Shown: one piece after another, positions 33,702 to 43,093 of the stretch
Layout: every line of letters begins with the position of its first letter
How positions within the stretch are numbered: the first letter of the stretch is position 1
Assembly (NCBI GenBank): GCA_009927165.1
Contig: RFNO01000108.1
Coordinates: forward strand, 29,210 to 93,209
Direction of reading: 5' to 3'
From: Pseudomonadota bacterium
GTDB lineage: Bacteria > Bdellovibrionota > FAC87 > UBA2466
Length of the DNA: 64,000 nt
Program-made: the position numbers and the translations under genes
Notes under the pieces: model-generated
The model's input: the letters and a program-made list of their open reading frames with translations, nothing else
What the model was told of the DNA's origin: nothing
The model's database searches: none

Positions 33702-34622
33702 ATGGCAAGTGCCCAAGATCGAGGTTACAACAAACAACTTTTAGTCCTACCTTTTGATCATCGCGGATCGTTTCAAGAGAAGCTTTTTGGTATCAAAGGA
33801 ACCCCCACGGCGGACCAAACCAAGATGATTGCATCTTACAAAACCATTATTTTCGAAGGTTTTGAAAAAGCAGTGAGAAGCGGCCTTCCCAAGGACATCA
33901 TGGGAATTTTGGTGGATGAGCAATTTGGGACTGAAGTCATTCAGCGAGCTAAAGCTGCTGGATTTTCCGTGTCAATACCAGCAGAAAAGAGTGGTCAGGA
34001 TGAATTTGATTTTGAATATTCAAATTATCAAGCCCACATTGAAAAAACCAATCCCGATTTGGTAAAAGTATTGGTCAGATACAATCCCGAAGGAAATAAG
34101 GAAATGAACTGTCGACAAGCGGGGCGACTAGCTGAGTTGAGTAAGTATTTGGAGAAAACCAACCGCAAATTCATGTTTGAACTCTTAGTTCCTGCCACCG
34201 AAGAGCAATTAGCCCGCTGCAAAGGTGACAAAAAAACCTATGACATTGAGATCCGCCCATCGCTCATGGTGCGTGCGATTCAGGATTTACAAAAATCGGG
34301 TATTGAAGCCGATGTTTGGAAGCTCGAAGGTTTGGATCGAACTGAGGATTTTGTGAAGGTTTGTAATGCTGCTCGAGAGGGAGGCAGAGATAAAGTAGGG
34401 TGTATTGTTTTGGGCCGAGGCGAAAGCAGCGAAAAAGTTCGAGAGTGGTTAAAAGCGGGAGTGAATGTTAAAGGTGTCATTGGGTTTGCAGTAGGCCGAA
34501 CAGTCTTTTGGGAACCTTTAAAAGCTTTTAAAGAAGGGAAGATCAGCCGAGAAGAAGCATCTGATCAAATTGCAAAGAATTACTCGGGTTTCTGTCAAAT
34601 GTGGCTGGATGCTCGTCATTAA
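33702..34622 (+). CDS. DUF2090 aldolase-like protein (IolC C-terminal type)
   Basis: A 306-residue TIM-barrel protein starting at ATG 33702, with AAAGGAGT upstream. [35 protein letters not shown] and [10 protein letters not shown] match the DUF2090 domain, which is fused to the IolC kinase in some bacteria and is proposed to act as 2-deoxy-5-keto-gluconate-6-phosphate aldolase. Here it stands alone, with no inositol genes in view, so the substrate is uncertain; a LacD-like class I aldolase is also possible. Confidence 0.75.
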   Translation: MASAQDRGYNKQLLVLPFDHRGSFQEKLFGIKGTPTADQTKMIASYKTIIFEGFEKAVRSGLPKDIMGILVDEQFGTEVIQRAKAAGFSVSIPAEKSGQDEFDFEYSNYQAHIEKTNPDLVKVLVRYNPEGNKEMNCRQAGRLAELSKYLEKTNRKFMFELLVPATEEQLARCKGDKKTYDIEIRPSLMVRAIQDLQKSGIEADVWKLEGLDRTEDFVKVCNAAREGGRDKVGCIVLGRGESSEKVREWLKAGVNVKGVIGFAVGRTVFWEPLKAFKEGKISREEASDQIAKNYSGFCQMWLDARH

Positions 34623-34627
34623 AAATC

Positions 34628-35317
34628 ATGCTTAAAAACGTTAAGCTGCTTGTTCTCTTTTTAGTTCTTGGCTGGGGAGCTTTCTGCGGATATCCACTCA
34701 AAGCTGATCCCGAACTTCAAAATTGGGTTCAATTTAATCAGACTATTTCTGTTACTGGACCCTGGAAGTTTTTTGCCGAGTTTCAGCCTCGCATTTCTCT
34801 AACTAAGAGTTCACTCGCAGTGTTTTTGACTCGTTTTGCTGCTCTTTATGAAGTGAATTCCAGTCTTTCATGCGGGGCTGGGTTTTTGTGGCAACCCACT
34901 TATTTACCGGCTTTTGTTGATGAGACTCGTCTCTTTGCACAAGGAATCTACTCTCATGGCGGAGGCAGTGAAGTTCAGTGGATTCATCGTTTAAGATTGG
35001 AAGATCGAAATCTTAACAATACAGATGATGCTGCTTTTCGAGTTCGTTATCAGTTGAGGTCGCTCCACCCTTGGTTTGGGAGTCCTGCTGTGCGTGGCCT
35101 CATTGCAAATGAACTTTTTGTTAATTTAAACACTACTGAAACCGCGGGCCCCCAATCTGGACTGGATCAAAATCGATTGTTCTTGGGCATCAACTATCAG
35201 TGGGCTCCGGGGATTCATTCCGATTTTGCCTATCTTTTTAATTACGTGTGGCGACCACGATTGACCGAAGATCGGCTTAACCACATTGTTTTTTATGCTT
35301 TGAATGCGAGTTTTTAA
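34628..35317 (+). CDS. DUF2490-type outer-membrane protein
   Basis: A 229-residue protein. A signal peptide ([20 protein letters not shown]) is followed by a domain starting [28 protein letters not shown], the DUF2490 pattern, with alternating aromatic strands to the C-terminal FYALNASF ending in Phe, typical of outer-membrane barrels. It starts 5 bp after the aldolase gene and converges with the M3 peptidase. The ribosome-binding site is weak. Confidence 0.72.
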   Translation: MLKNVKLLVLFLVLGWGAFCGYPLKADPELQNWVQFNQTISVTGPWKFFAEFQPRISLTKSSLAVFLTRFAALYEVNSSLSCGAGFLWQPTYLPAFVDETRLFAQGIYSHGGGSEVQWIHRLRLEDRNLNNTDDAAFRVRYQLRSLHPWFGSPAVRGLIANELFVNLNTTETAGPQSGLDQNRLFLGINYQWAPGIHSDFAYLFNYVWRPRLTEDRLNHIVFYALNASF

Positions 35318-35324
35318 GCCGTTC

Positions 35325-37259
35325 CTAAACTCCCAAGCTCTTAAGAAACGCATCGGAATTGGGTTCACGCTTAAGAAAGCCTCGGATAAGGTCCATGGGA
35401 GGTTTTTCCCCTCCGGGCTCTAGAATCCACTCTCGATATTCTCTTCCAGTTTGGGGATTAAGGAGGCCTTCTTTTTCAAACCGAGTAAACATATCTTGAG
35501 CAAACACTTCAGACCATAAGTAGCCGTAGTAACCCGCATCGTATCCACCCATTAAATGTCCAAAACTCGCTTGAGGACAAGTTCCCTCAAGAACAGGAAT
35601 GCCTAAAAGAGTTTGAATCCACTTATTGTAGACGCTACTGCTGTCGCTTTGGGGTTGAGAATGAAGTTCGAGATCAATTGAAGCAAATGCGACTTGTCTT
35701 AAGTAGTGCAGTCCTTGATTGAGAGTTTTTGCGGCAAGCATTTTATCGACCATCTCTGATGGGATTGGCTCATTTGCTCGAGCGTAGTGACCACTGATCT
35801 TACTTAGTATTTTCTTATCCCAGACCCAATTTTCCAGCATTTGCGAAGGAGCCTCTACGAAATCTGTTTTTACACTGGTGCCTGAGAACGATGGAAAATG
35901 TGCCTTTGTGAGAACTTGGTGCATGATATGCCCAAATTCATGAAAAAGGGTTTCTACTTCCGTGTGAAGAAGAAGGGAAGGTCTGTGCTGAGAAGGACTG
36001 CTGAAATTTGCCACGATAGATGAGAAAGGAACTTGGTAAGTTCCATCTTTCAACTGATACGCCGTAATCAGAGTAAAAGCTGCAGCGTGAGAGTATTTGC
36101 CTTTGCGTGGAAATAAATCCATGTAGAAATGAGAAGCAACTTTTCCACCTCTCAAAACCGTAAACTTACGAACACTCGGATGCCAGGTTGTGGCCTGGGT
36201 GTCCTCTTCAAAACGGACCCCTAAAAGAGTTTCATAAATGTCGAACATTCCTTGCAAAACTGTGTTTAAGGGAAAATATTCCTGAATCACCAATGGATCA
36301 ATTTGGAATTTCTCTCTCATGAGTGAATTATGAAGGTATCTCCATTCAAAAGATGCCAAAGGAGTCGAGTCTTTTAACTCCTTCTTTTTAACCTCCATGA
36401 GTTCAGCCCGTTCCCTTTTGCCGATTGGTTCAAGTTTGGTAGCCAGATCCGCTAGGAATTTCTGAACTTCTTGGGGGGTCTGGGCCATTCTGCGCGAGAG
36501 AACTAGATGACAGTGACTCGAATAGCCAAGTTGGGTAGCAAGTTCATGTCTCAACCCCAATGCCTCTTCAAGAAGTTGTTTATTAGCTGGGCCTCCTCGA
36601 TTATTGAAGTAAAAGCTTAGTTTTTTTCGGGCTGAATTACTTTTTACGTTTTCCATGAATGGATTAACGTGCGGGTAAGCCAAAGTTACGAGATACTTTC
36701 CATGGGAACTTCGCTCTAGGCTATTGATAAAGGATTGAGGTAAGCCATCGAGCTCCTCAGAAGAAAATTCAAGTACAGTATTTTCCTTCAGTAAATTCTG
36801 GGAAAACTCAGCTTCAACTTCCACCAACCGTTTCTTTTTATCAAGGTAAACTCTTCTTTCAGATTCAGAAAGTTCCAATCCATTTCTTCTAAAGTTAAAC
36901 AGGTATTCATCAAGTAACTCAGTTTGTACCTTTCCCAAAAGGCGGGTTTCTTTTTCGCACAATTTAATAGCTTTGAATAGGTCTTCCCTGGCAAAAATAT
37001 CAACCATCAGTTTTTGAACAGCAGTTTCTAATCGGTCAGAAGCTTCTCGGACAGCTTCATCGCTGGAAACATACTTAAGAAAAATCGCTACTCCTAAAGA
37101 GTTTGAAAAGTTTGCTAGAGCATTTTCTAAGGCAAGTAGAGCGTTAGAAGTTTTGGCTTTGGCAATCCGTTCGAGTTCAGCGGAAAGCACTTGGAACTGC
37201 TGAGTTTGAAGGTGTTCTATTTCTTGAGGAGTTAAATTAAACGTTAATTCTGAAATCAA
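35325..37259 (-). CDS. M3-family oligopeptidase (oligopeptidase A/thimet type)
   Basis: M3 peptidases are zinc enzymes that trim short peptides in the cytoplasm. The 644-residue product has the active-site HEFGHIMHQVL near residue 440, with FVEAPSQMLENW downstream giving the third ligand, and the late YGYLWSEVFAQDMF. No signal peptide is visible. It starts at TTG 37259, preceded by AAGAGG, and lies 13 bp after trxB, so the two are probably co-transcribed. Confidence 0.9.
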   Translation of the reverse strand: MISELTFNLTPQEIEHLQTQQFQVLSAELERIAKAKTSNALLALENALANFSNSLGVAIFLKYVSSDEAVREASDRLETAVQKLMVDIFAREDLFKAIKLCEKETRLLGKVQTELLDEYLFNFRRNGLELSESERRVYLDKKKRLVEVEAEFSQNLLKENTVLEFSSEELDGLPQSFINSLERSSHGKYLVTLAYPHVNPFMENVKSNSARKKLSFYFNNRGGPANKQLLEEALGLRHELATQLGYSSHCHLVLSRRMAQTPQEVQKFLADLATKLEPIGKRERAELMEVKKKELKDSTPLASFEWRYLHNSLMREKFQIDPLVIQEYFPLNTVLQGMFDIYETLLGVRFEEDTQATTWHPSVRKFTVLRGGKVASHFYMDLFPRKGKYSHAAAFTLITAYQLKDGTYQVPFSSIVANFSSPSQHRPSLLLHTEVETLFHEFGHIMHQVLTKAHFPSFSGTSVKTDFVEAPSQMLENWVWDKKILSKISGHYARANEPIPSEMVDKMLAAKTLNQGLHYLRQVAFASIDLELHSQPQSDSSSVYNKWIQTLLGIPVLEGTCPQASFGHLMGGYDAGYYGYLWSEVFAQDMFTRFEKEGLLNPQTGREYREWILEPGGEKPPMDLIRGFLKREPNSDAFLKSLGV

Positions 37260-37272
37260 AGATGCCTCTTGC

Positions 37273-38202
37273 TTAGTGATGCAAACTTTCCAAGTAGCGT
37301 TCTACGTCGATAGCTGCCTGACAACCTGATGCCGCAGCTGTTATGGCTTGCCTATAGATGGTGTCCTGGACATCACCGGCAGCAAACACTCCGGAAACAC
37401 TCGTTTGCGTCGTGGGTCGATTTTTCAATAGCACATAACCTTTTGGATCTAACTCTAATTTTCCCTTTAAAAAGTGAGTGTTCGGTTCATGGCCAATCGC
37501 CACAAAAAAACCTTCACAGGGAACTTCTGATACCGCTCCAGTCTTTAAGTTTTTAACTTTGCATCCACGGACAGCTTCTTCCCCTAAAACTTCTAAAATC
37601 TCTGTATCCCATATGAAGCTGATTTTTGGGTTTGCCTTGGCTCTGTCCTGCATGATCTTGGATGCTCTCAGGTGGTCTTTCCGGTGAATGACTGTTACAT
37701 GCGAAGCGAAACGGGTGAGAAAATTTGCCTCTTCCATGGCAGAGTCCCCCCCCCCAACGACCACAAGCTTTGCACCTCGGAAAAATGCACCATCACAAGT
37801 AGCACAACTGGAGACTCCTTTTCCCAGAAGTCGCTTTTCTGATTCTAGTCCAAGCCATTTGGTAGCTGCCCCAGTCGTTACGATAACAGCGCTCGCTTCG
37901 TACGTTTCTTTATCGATAAAAATCTTTTTGGTTTTTCCCGTGAAATCCACATCCGACACATTTTTGGGGATGAATCGAGTCCCGAATCTTTCGGCTTGGG
38001 CTTTGAATTGGGCCATAAGCTCGGGGCCCTGAATTCCCTTGGGAAAGCCCGGAAAGTTTTCTACTTCACTGGTCAACATCAGTAGACCGCCAGCTTGATA
38101 CCCCTCAATCATTAGGGGATTTAGATTAGCTCTAGCTGCATAAATAGCGGCTGTATAACCAGCCGGCCCAGATCCGATGATAATCACGTTCTCAATTGCC
38201 AT
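37273..38202 (-). CDS. trxB: Thioredoxin-disulfide reductase
   Basis: TrxB reduces thioredoxin with NADPH and FAD. The FAD site IIGSGPAGYTAAIYAARA begins the 309-residue protein, the redox pair is CATCDGAFF (about residues 135-138), the NADPH site is VVVGGGDSAMEEA, and GVFAAGDVQD closes the FAD fold. GGAGG lies 6 bp before the ATG. The NADPH loop GGGD is encoded by an uninterrupted run of ten G. Confidence 0.96.
   Translation of the reverse strand: MAIENVIIIGSGPAGYTAAIYAARANLNPLMIEGYQAGGLLMLTSEVENFPGFPKGIQGPELMAQFKAQAERFGTRFIPKNVSDVDFTGKTKKIFIDKETYEASAVIVTTGAATKWLGLESEKRLLGKGVSSCATCDGAFFRGAKLVVVGGGDSAMEEANFLTRFASHVTVIHRKDHLRASKIMQDRAKANPKISFIWDTEILEVLGEEAVRGCKVKNLKTGAVSEVPCEGFFVAIGHEPNTHFLKGKLELDPKGYVLLKNRPTTQTSVSGVFAAGDVQDTIYRQAITAAASGCQAAIDVERYLESLHH
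37746..37755. repeat. Ten-base G/C homopolymer inside trxB
   Basis: Ten C on the plus strand (ten G in the coding strand) encode the Gly-Gly-Gly-Asp of the NADPH loop. Tracts of this length can slip in replication, and a change of one base would truncate trxB. Confidence 0.85.
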
Positions 38203-38262
38203 GTGTGGCCTCCAGAGGAAAAAAGTTTAGTCAGGGTATCGAAAGAATTCAACCAATGGAAT

Positions 38263-39186
38263 TTAGTTAGATGCTTGCCACATGTCTTTTAAGCTCTCAG
38301 CAAGCGTTCGGAACTGAAACCCGGGTAGGGCTTTTTGAAACTTTGAATTGTTGATAGTGAGTCCCAAGAAATTATTATGTTGAGAGTCTTTAGATTCGAT
38401 CTTTAGCTTTGCTTGAGACAGTTTTAATAACTCTTCCAGCACTTCTCGAATGGGAGTTTGTTTCAGTGAGCCAATATTGTAAGTGTCTAGCTCGGGAGCG
38501 GTTTTCGAAAACATGAGGTCCACAAAGACTTTAACAACATCTCTTGAGTCAACAAAATACCGATTCGCATTTAGGGGGCCAACAGTAAGCGTATCGGCTC
38601 CAGTGGAAATTGCCTGTTTTAATTTATGACAGAGGTCAGATGCCACAAAACCCAAAGGTTGCTTGGGCCCAATACAGCTGTTCAATCGAGCAATGATTCC
38701 TTTAAATGCGGGAATCTTCTTGGAGTAGGTTTTTAGTGATTCTTCCGCAAGAAACTTGGTAAAAGCGTAGGAACTTTGGGGTTTCACGGGGGATTCTTCA
38801 GTCACAATTTCCTCCTGATTCCCGTAAACGTGAACCGAGCTTGCTAAAAGCAACTTAACTTCCTGTTTTACTGATTCAATAGATTCAAGGAGAGTTTGGG
38901 TTTGAAGGTAATTCGCTTCAAAATAATCCTCAAATGCAATTTCCGTTGAGACTCTTGAAAGACCCGACAAATGAAAAATGAGGTTGGGTTTTAATTCGGC
39001 GATAATCCGTTTAACTTCACGGGTCTGATTGAGGTCGCACAGGTGATGTTGTACGCCCCCTCGAGAAAGGGGCTTTCTTCCTACGGAAAACAAAGCGGAT
39101 TTTGGTGATCGGGTTAAAAGCTCTTCCATGAGAGCTTGGCCTAAAAATCCAGAGGCGCCGGTGATTAAAATCCGTTGAATAGACAC
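38263..39186 (-). CDS. NAD-dependent epimerase/dehydratase, GDP-4-keto-6-deoxymannose reductase-like
   Basis: A 307-residue extended SDR: ILITGASGFLGQAL nucleotide loop, LASSVHVYG with the catalytic Ser, and SSYAFTKFLAEE with the Y-x3-K pair. Overall it resembles RMD, which reduces the Gmd product to GDP-D-rhamnose; gmd lies 11 kb away in the same polysaccharide region. Other hexose epimerase or reductase activities are possible. It is divergent from rfbB. Confidence 0.75.
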   Translation of the reverse strand: MSIQRILITGASGFLGQALMEELLTRSPKSALFSVGRKPLSRGGVQHHLCDLNQTREVKRIIAELKPNLIFHLSGLSRVSTEIAFEDYFEANYLQTQTLLESIESVKQEVKLLLASSVHVYGNQEEIVTEESPVKPQSSYAFTKFLAEESLKTYSKKIPAFKGIIARLNSCIGPKQPLGFVASDLCHKLKQAISTGADTLTVGPLNANRYFVDSRDVVKVFVDLMFSKTAPELDTYNIGSLKQTPIREVLEELLKLSQAKLKIESKDSQHNNFLGLTINNSKFQKALPGFQFRTLAESLKDMWQASN

Positions 39187-39300
39187 GGTGTTAGCTTAAC
39201 AGAGTCTTCTCTATTTGAAAGCCTAACTCGTTGCGTTAAGCAAAGTTCTTTTGAGCCCAATCTGGGTATGCTAGTTATGAGGTTTTAGCAAGGAACTGAA

Positions 39301-40344
39301 ATGCGACTATTAGTTACCGGGGGAGCGGGTTTCATTGGCTCTCACTTTATTGAATATTTTCTCAATCAATACCCTCAATCAGAAGTCACGAATTTGGATT
39401 GTTTAACTTATGCTGCCCACCCCGACACTGTGGATCGGCTAGCGCAGCTTGGAGGAAAAAAGTATTCATTTTACAAGTTGGATATCGGAGATTCCGCAGT
39501 CACTCAAATTCTCAAAGATAGAAAAATCGATGCAGTAGTAAATTTTGCTGCTGAAACACATGTAGATCGCAGCATTTTAGATCCTCAAGCCTTTGTAAAA
39601 ACCAATATCTTAGGGACTCAAAATCTTTTACAGGCTGCAAGAACTGTTGGGAAAATTAGATTTGTTCATGTTTCCACTGATGAAGTCTACGGGTCCCTGG
39701 AGCCAGGCGATCCCACTTGCACAGAAGCAACTCCGCTCGATCCCAACTCTCCCTATGCTGCTTCTAAAGCGGGAGCTGATTTACTGGCTTTGGCTACTCA
39801 GCGAACTTATCAGCAGGATATTTTAATTACTCGATGTACAAATAATTATGGTCCTTATCAGTTTCCTGAGAAGTTGTTGCCCTTGGTAATTGCCAACGCT
39901 CTCGAAGATAAAGCGGTTCCTGTTTACGGCGATGGAAAGCAAGTCAGAGATTGGATTTATGTCGAAGATCACTGCCGAGGGATCGATACTGTCCTACAAA
40001 AAGGAAAAGCTGGCGAAGTTTACAATATTAGTTCCAGTGCGGAACGACTCAATATTGATATCATCAAAAAAACATTAGGGATGCTGGCAAAGTCTGAAAG
40101 CCTTATTACTTATGTGGGGGATCGCCCTGCTCACGATAGGCGGTATGGTTTGAATCCGGAAAAAATAAGAACGGAATTAGGCTGGCAGCCTCGATATTCT
40201 TTGGAAGAAGGCCTAAAGGCCACCGTGGATTGGTATGTTAAGAACCAAGATTGGTGGAAAAAAGTGCGAAATAAAGACTATTTCAAATATTATCAAGCCA
40301 ATTATCAACCCAAGGTTTCCGACCTGAGTGAGGCGCAATTATGA
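39301..40344 (+). CDS. rfbB: dTDP-glucose 4,6-dehydratase
   Basis: RfbB makes dTDP-4-keto-6-deoxyglucose. The NAD loop VTGGAGFIGSHF, ETHVDRSI, HVSTDEVYGSL, SPYAASKAGADLL (Y-x3-K) and TRCTNNYGPYQFPEKL are all family blocks; 347 residues. AAGGAAC precedes the ATG. It couples to rfbA by an ATGA overlap. Confidence 0.95.
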   Translation: MRLLVTGGAGFIGSHFIEYFLNQYPQSEVTNLDCLTYAAHPDTVDRLAQLGGKKYSFYKLDIGDSAVTQILKDRKIDAVVNFAAETHVDRSILDPQAFVKTNILGTQNLLQAARTVGKIRFVHVSTDEVYGSLEPGDPTCTEATPLDPNSPYAASKAGADLLALATQRTYQQDILITRCTNNYGPYQFPEKLLPLVIANALEDKAVPVYGDGKQVRDWIYVEDHCRGIDTVLQKGKAGEVYNISSSAERLNIDIIKKTLGMLAKSESLITYVGDRPAHDRRYGLNPEKIRTELGWQPRYSLEEGLKATVDWYVKNQDWWKKVRNKDYFKYYQANYQPKVSDLSEAQL

Positions 40345-41060
40345 AAGGTGTGATTTTAGCGGGCGGAACAGGTTCACGTCTTTTTCCGCTTACCAAAGTA
40401 ACCAACAAGCATTTACTTCCAGTGGGCAAAAAGCCCATGATACTTCATCCAGTAGAGAAACTGGTGAAAGCTGGAATCAAAGATATTGTCATAGTCACTG
40501 GCGTTGAACACATGGGAGACGTTGTTAATCTGTTGGGCTCTGGAAAAGATTTTGGAGTGCGATTTGGTTATAAAGTTCAGGATGAAGCGGGGGGCATCGC
40601 CCAAGCATTGGGTCTAACTGAAGATTTTATTCACGATTCCAAGTTTGTCACAATTTTAGGAGACAATATTTTTTCAGATGATCTTACGCCTTTTGTGAAT
40701 TCTTTTTCCGAGCAAAAAGAGGGGGCAAAAGTTTTATTGAAGGAAGTTTCGGATCCTCAAAGATTTGGGGTGGCAGAACTTCAAGGCAATCGAATTATCA
40801 GTATTGAAGAAAAGCCTAAAACTCCCAAGTCGAATTATGCTGTTACCGGAATTTATTTTTATGATTCCTCAGTATTTAAAATGATAAAAACTTTAAAGCC
40901 CAGTGCTCGGGGAGAGTTAGAAATTACCGATGTGAATAATCACTACATTAAGTTGGGAACTCTCACCTGCGATTTTTTCAAAGGCGCTTGGACTGACGCA
41001 GGTACTTTTGATTCTTTTTTTACAGCTAACCGCTTAATGTTTGAAGAATGCCAGGCCTAA
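40341..41060 (+). CDS. rfbA: Glucose-1-phosphate thymidylyltransferase (short form)
   Basis: It joins glucose-1-phosphate and dTTP to give dTDP-glucose, the RfbB substrate. The nucleotidyltransferase signature GGTGSRLFPLTKVTNKHLLPV begins the 239-residue protein; ILGDNIFSDDL and EEKPKTPKSNYAVTGIYFYD follow. It lacks about 50 residues of the C-terminal part of E. coli-type RmlA, as in known short forms. It overlaps both neighbours (4 bp and 13 bp). Confidence 0.9.
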   Translation: MKGVILAGGTGSRLFPLTKVTNKHLLPVGKKPMILHPVEKLVKAGIKDIVIVTGVEHMGDVVNLLGSGKDFGVRFGYKVQDEAGGIAQALGLTEDFIHDSKFVTILGDNIFSDDLTPFVNSFSEQKEGAKVLLKEVSDPQRFGVAELQGNRIISIEEKPKTPKSNYAVTGIYFYDSSVFKMIKTLKPSARGELEITDVNNHYIKLGTLTCDFFKGAWTDAGTFDSFFTANRLMFEECQA

Positions 41061-41908
41061 CTCCCCGAATTTCCGGTCCTATACTCATTACTGGCGCCAA
41101 GGGAATGCTCGGAACAGAACTGAGTACGCATTTTTCAGCCCAGGATTTAGTCTGCACTGATTCAGACCGATTAGATATCACCAATAAACGGGAAGTAGCC
41201 CAACTCATTCAGAAGATCAGGCCTCGATGGGTTATCAATGCTGCAGCTTATACGAATGTCGATAAGGCAGAGATAGAACGAGAACAAGCCTATGCGATCA
41301 ATACACTGGGTCCAAAAAATCTCTCTGAAGTATGTGAAGACTTGGGCAGTTCTTTAATCCATTTCAGTACGGAATATGTTTTTAATGGAAAGAGTGAGCG
41401 GCCTTGGACGGAAGAGGACCTTCCGGAACCTTTAACCCCCAATTTTTATGCTGAAACAAAGCTTCTTGGAGACCGTGCTGTTTTGGAGAGCAAGCAAAAT
41501 CTAGTAGTGCGTGTTCAGTGGTTGTATGGAGCAAAAAGAGAGCGTTTTAGCGGATTAAAAAAACTCAAGGAGTTTACCCCGTTGTCGGATCAATTTGGTG
41601 CGCCTACTTGGGTCCGAGATGTCGCCCAAATAGTATCTCAGTTAATGTCCAAAGATGCTGCCGGATTATTTCATTTTGCCTATGATGATCATGCTTCATG
41701 GCTAGAAGTTTACGAGTTTGTAAAAAAGGAATGGGATTTACCGGTTCGGTTAATTCCCAAACGGTCAGAAGAGCTTAATTTACCCGCAAAAAGACCACTC
41801 TACGGTGTAATGTCCAACAAGAAATTAAAAGCTTTTCTAGGAGTTGAAAAAATCGGTAGCTGGAAAGATTCCCTTCGACAGTTTTTGGGATTAGTCAGTC
41901 GTGCTTGA
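41048..41908 (+). CDS. rfbD: dTDP-4-dehydrorhamnose reductase family protein
   Basis: RfbD normally reduces dTDP-4-keto-L-rhamnose. ITGAKGMLGTELS, NAAAYTNVDKAE, FSTEYVFNG and the FYAETKLLGD tyrosine-lysine pair fit the family; 286 residues. No rfbC epimerase is in the operon, so the product may be a D-sugar or rfbC may lie elsewhere. It overlaps rfbA by 13 bp and the FAD oxidoreductase by 8 bp. Confidence 0.88.
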   Translation: MPGLTPRISGPILITGAKGMLGTELSTHFSAQDLVCTDSDRLDITNKREVAQLIQKIRPRWVINAAAYTNVDKAEIEREQAYAINTLGPKNLSEVCEDLGSSLIHFSTEYVFNGKSERPWTEEDLPEPLTPNFYAETKLLGDRAVLESKQNLVVRVQWLYGAKRERFSGLKKLKEFTPLSDQFGAPTWVRDVAQIVSQLMSKDAAGLFHFAYDDHASWLEVYEFVKKEWDLPVRLIPKRSEELNLPAKRPLYGVMSNKKLKAFLGVEKIGSWKDSLRQFLGLVSRA

Positions 41909-43013
41909 AACAGATGTTTTAATTATTGGTGGTGGAGTTGTTGGGTTAAGCATTTTGGAGCAAGTGCCCTCAAAATGGTCTGCTCTTTTATTGGAGCGGC
42001 ATCCGAGTTTTGGTAGAGAAACTTCGTCAAGAAATAGCGAAGTCATTCACAGTGGGATTTACTACGCTCACGGTTCAAAAAAGACTGAGCACTGTAAGGT
42101 TGGACGAAATGAACTTTATCGTTTTTGTCAGGAGCGAAGTGTTCCGTTCAAGCGATGTGGTAAGTATGTTGTCGCTACCCATCCCGATGAAGAGCAGAGT
42201 TTAGAGGAGTTAGCGGCTCATTGCGAATACGAGGTTGTTCCCTTCCAAATAATTGGAAAAACATGGTTGGAGAGCAAAGCTCCACTTTTAAAAGTTTCCC
42301 AGGCTCTTTTTTTTCCGTTATCTGGCATTTTAGATTCCCATCAATTCATGTCAGCTCTTGAGCGAAGTGCAAAAGAGCAAGGCAAGCTGATTGCTTACAA
42401 CACTGAGTTTGTGAGATTACTGGAAAAAGACCCCTGGGTTGTCGAAGTATGTGAGAACGGGAAGACCTTTAAAATTCAATCGAAAGTACTGATCAATTCA
42501 GCTGGTCTGAGTGCTGCTTCGATAAGTAACTCGATTTTAAATACTGATCGCTATATTCATCGCTTTTGTCGAGGCCGATACTTTCAACTTGATTCTTCTT
42601 TCAGGGGTAAGTTTGAATCTCTTATTTATCCGTTGCCTCAGAAAGATGGGCTAGGAATTCACGTTACAAAAGACCTGTCCGGAAGTGTTCGTTTGGGACC
42701 TGATACGGATTGGTGTAAGGGGGCTAACCTTGAGAATTTGGACTCATTCTACGAATGTAATTGGGATGAACTAAAAGGGGAGTTCACTTCTTTTGTTCGT
42801 CGGTTCATGCCTAGCTTGGAACCAGAACACTTGAACCCAGGGTTTACTGGAATTAGACCCAAATTATTCATTGAAGGAAAATTGTATTCAGACTTTTTAG
42901 TGGAACATCAGGGGCATTTTATTCATTTACTCGGAATTGAATCGCCCGGTCTCACTGCATCCTTGAGTTTAGGCAAAGAAGTGGCGCATCTGATCGAGTC
43001 AATACTACAATAA
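41901..43013 (+). CDS. FAD-dependent oxidoreductase, LhgO (L-2-hydroxyglutarate oxidase)-like
   Basis: A 370-residue DAO-family flavoenzyme. The FAD loop VLIIGGGVVGLSIL, ERHPSFGRETSSRNSEVIHSGIYY with the conserved R-N-S-E-V-I-H block of L-2-hydroxyglutarate oxidases, INSAGLSA and the C-terminal FIHLLGIESPGLTASLSLG match that family. It starts at GTG inside rfbD. Its placement in a nucleotide-sugar operon is odd and could mean another substrate. Confidence 0.83.
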   Translation: MLETDVLIIGGGVVGLSILEQVPSKWSALLLERHPSFGRETSSRNSEVIHSGIYYAHGSKKTEHCKVGRNELYRFCQERSVPFKRCGKYVVATHPDEEQSLEELAAHCEYEVVPFQIIGKTWLESKAPLLKVSQALFFPLSGILDSHQFMSALERSAKEQGKLIAYNTEFVRLLEKDPWVVEVCENGKTFKIQSKVLINSAGLSAASISNSILNTDRYIHRFCRGRYFQLDSSFRGKFESLIYPLPQKDGLGIHVTKDLSGSVRLGPDTDWCKGANLENLDSFYECNWDELKGEFTSFVRRFMPSLEPEHLNPGFTGIRPKLFIEGKLYSDFLVEHQGHFIHLLGIESPGLTASLSLGKEVAHLIESILQ

Positions 43014-43093
43014 TAACAGCAATATAGGTGGCTAGTTAGCTTTGAGCTTCTCTTTTATTTTGGACATTGATTCAGTATCAAACACGCTCTAGG

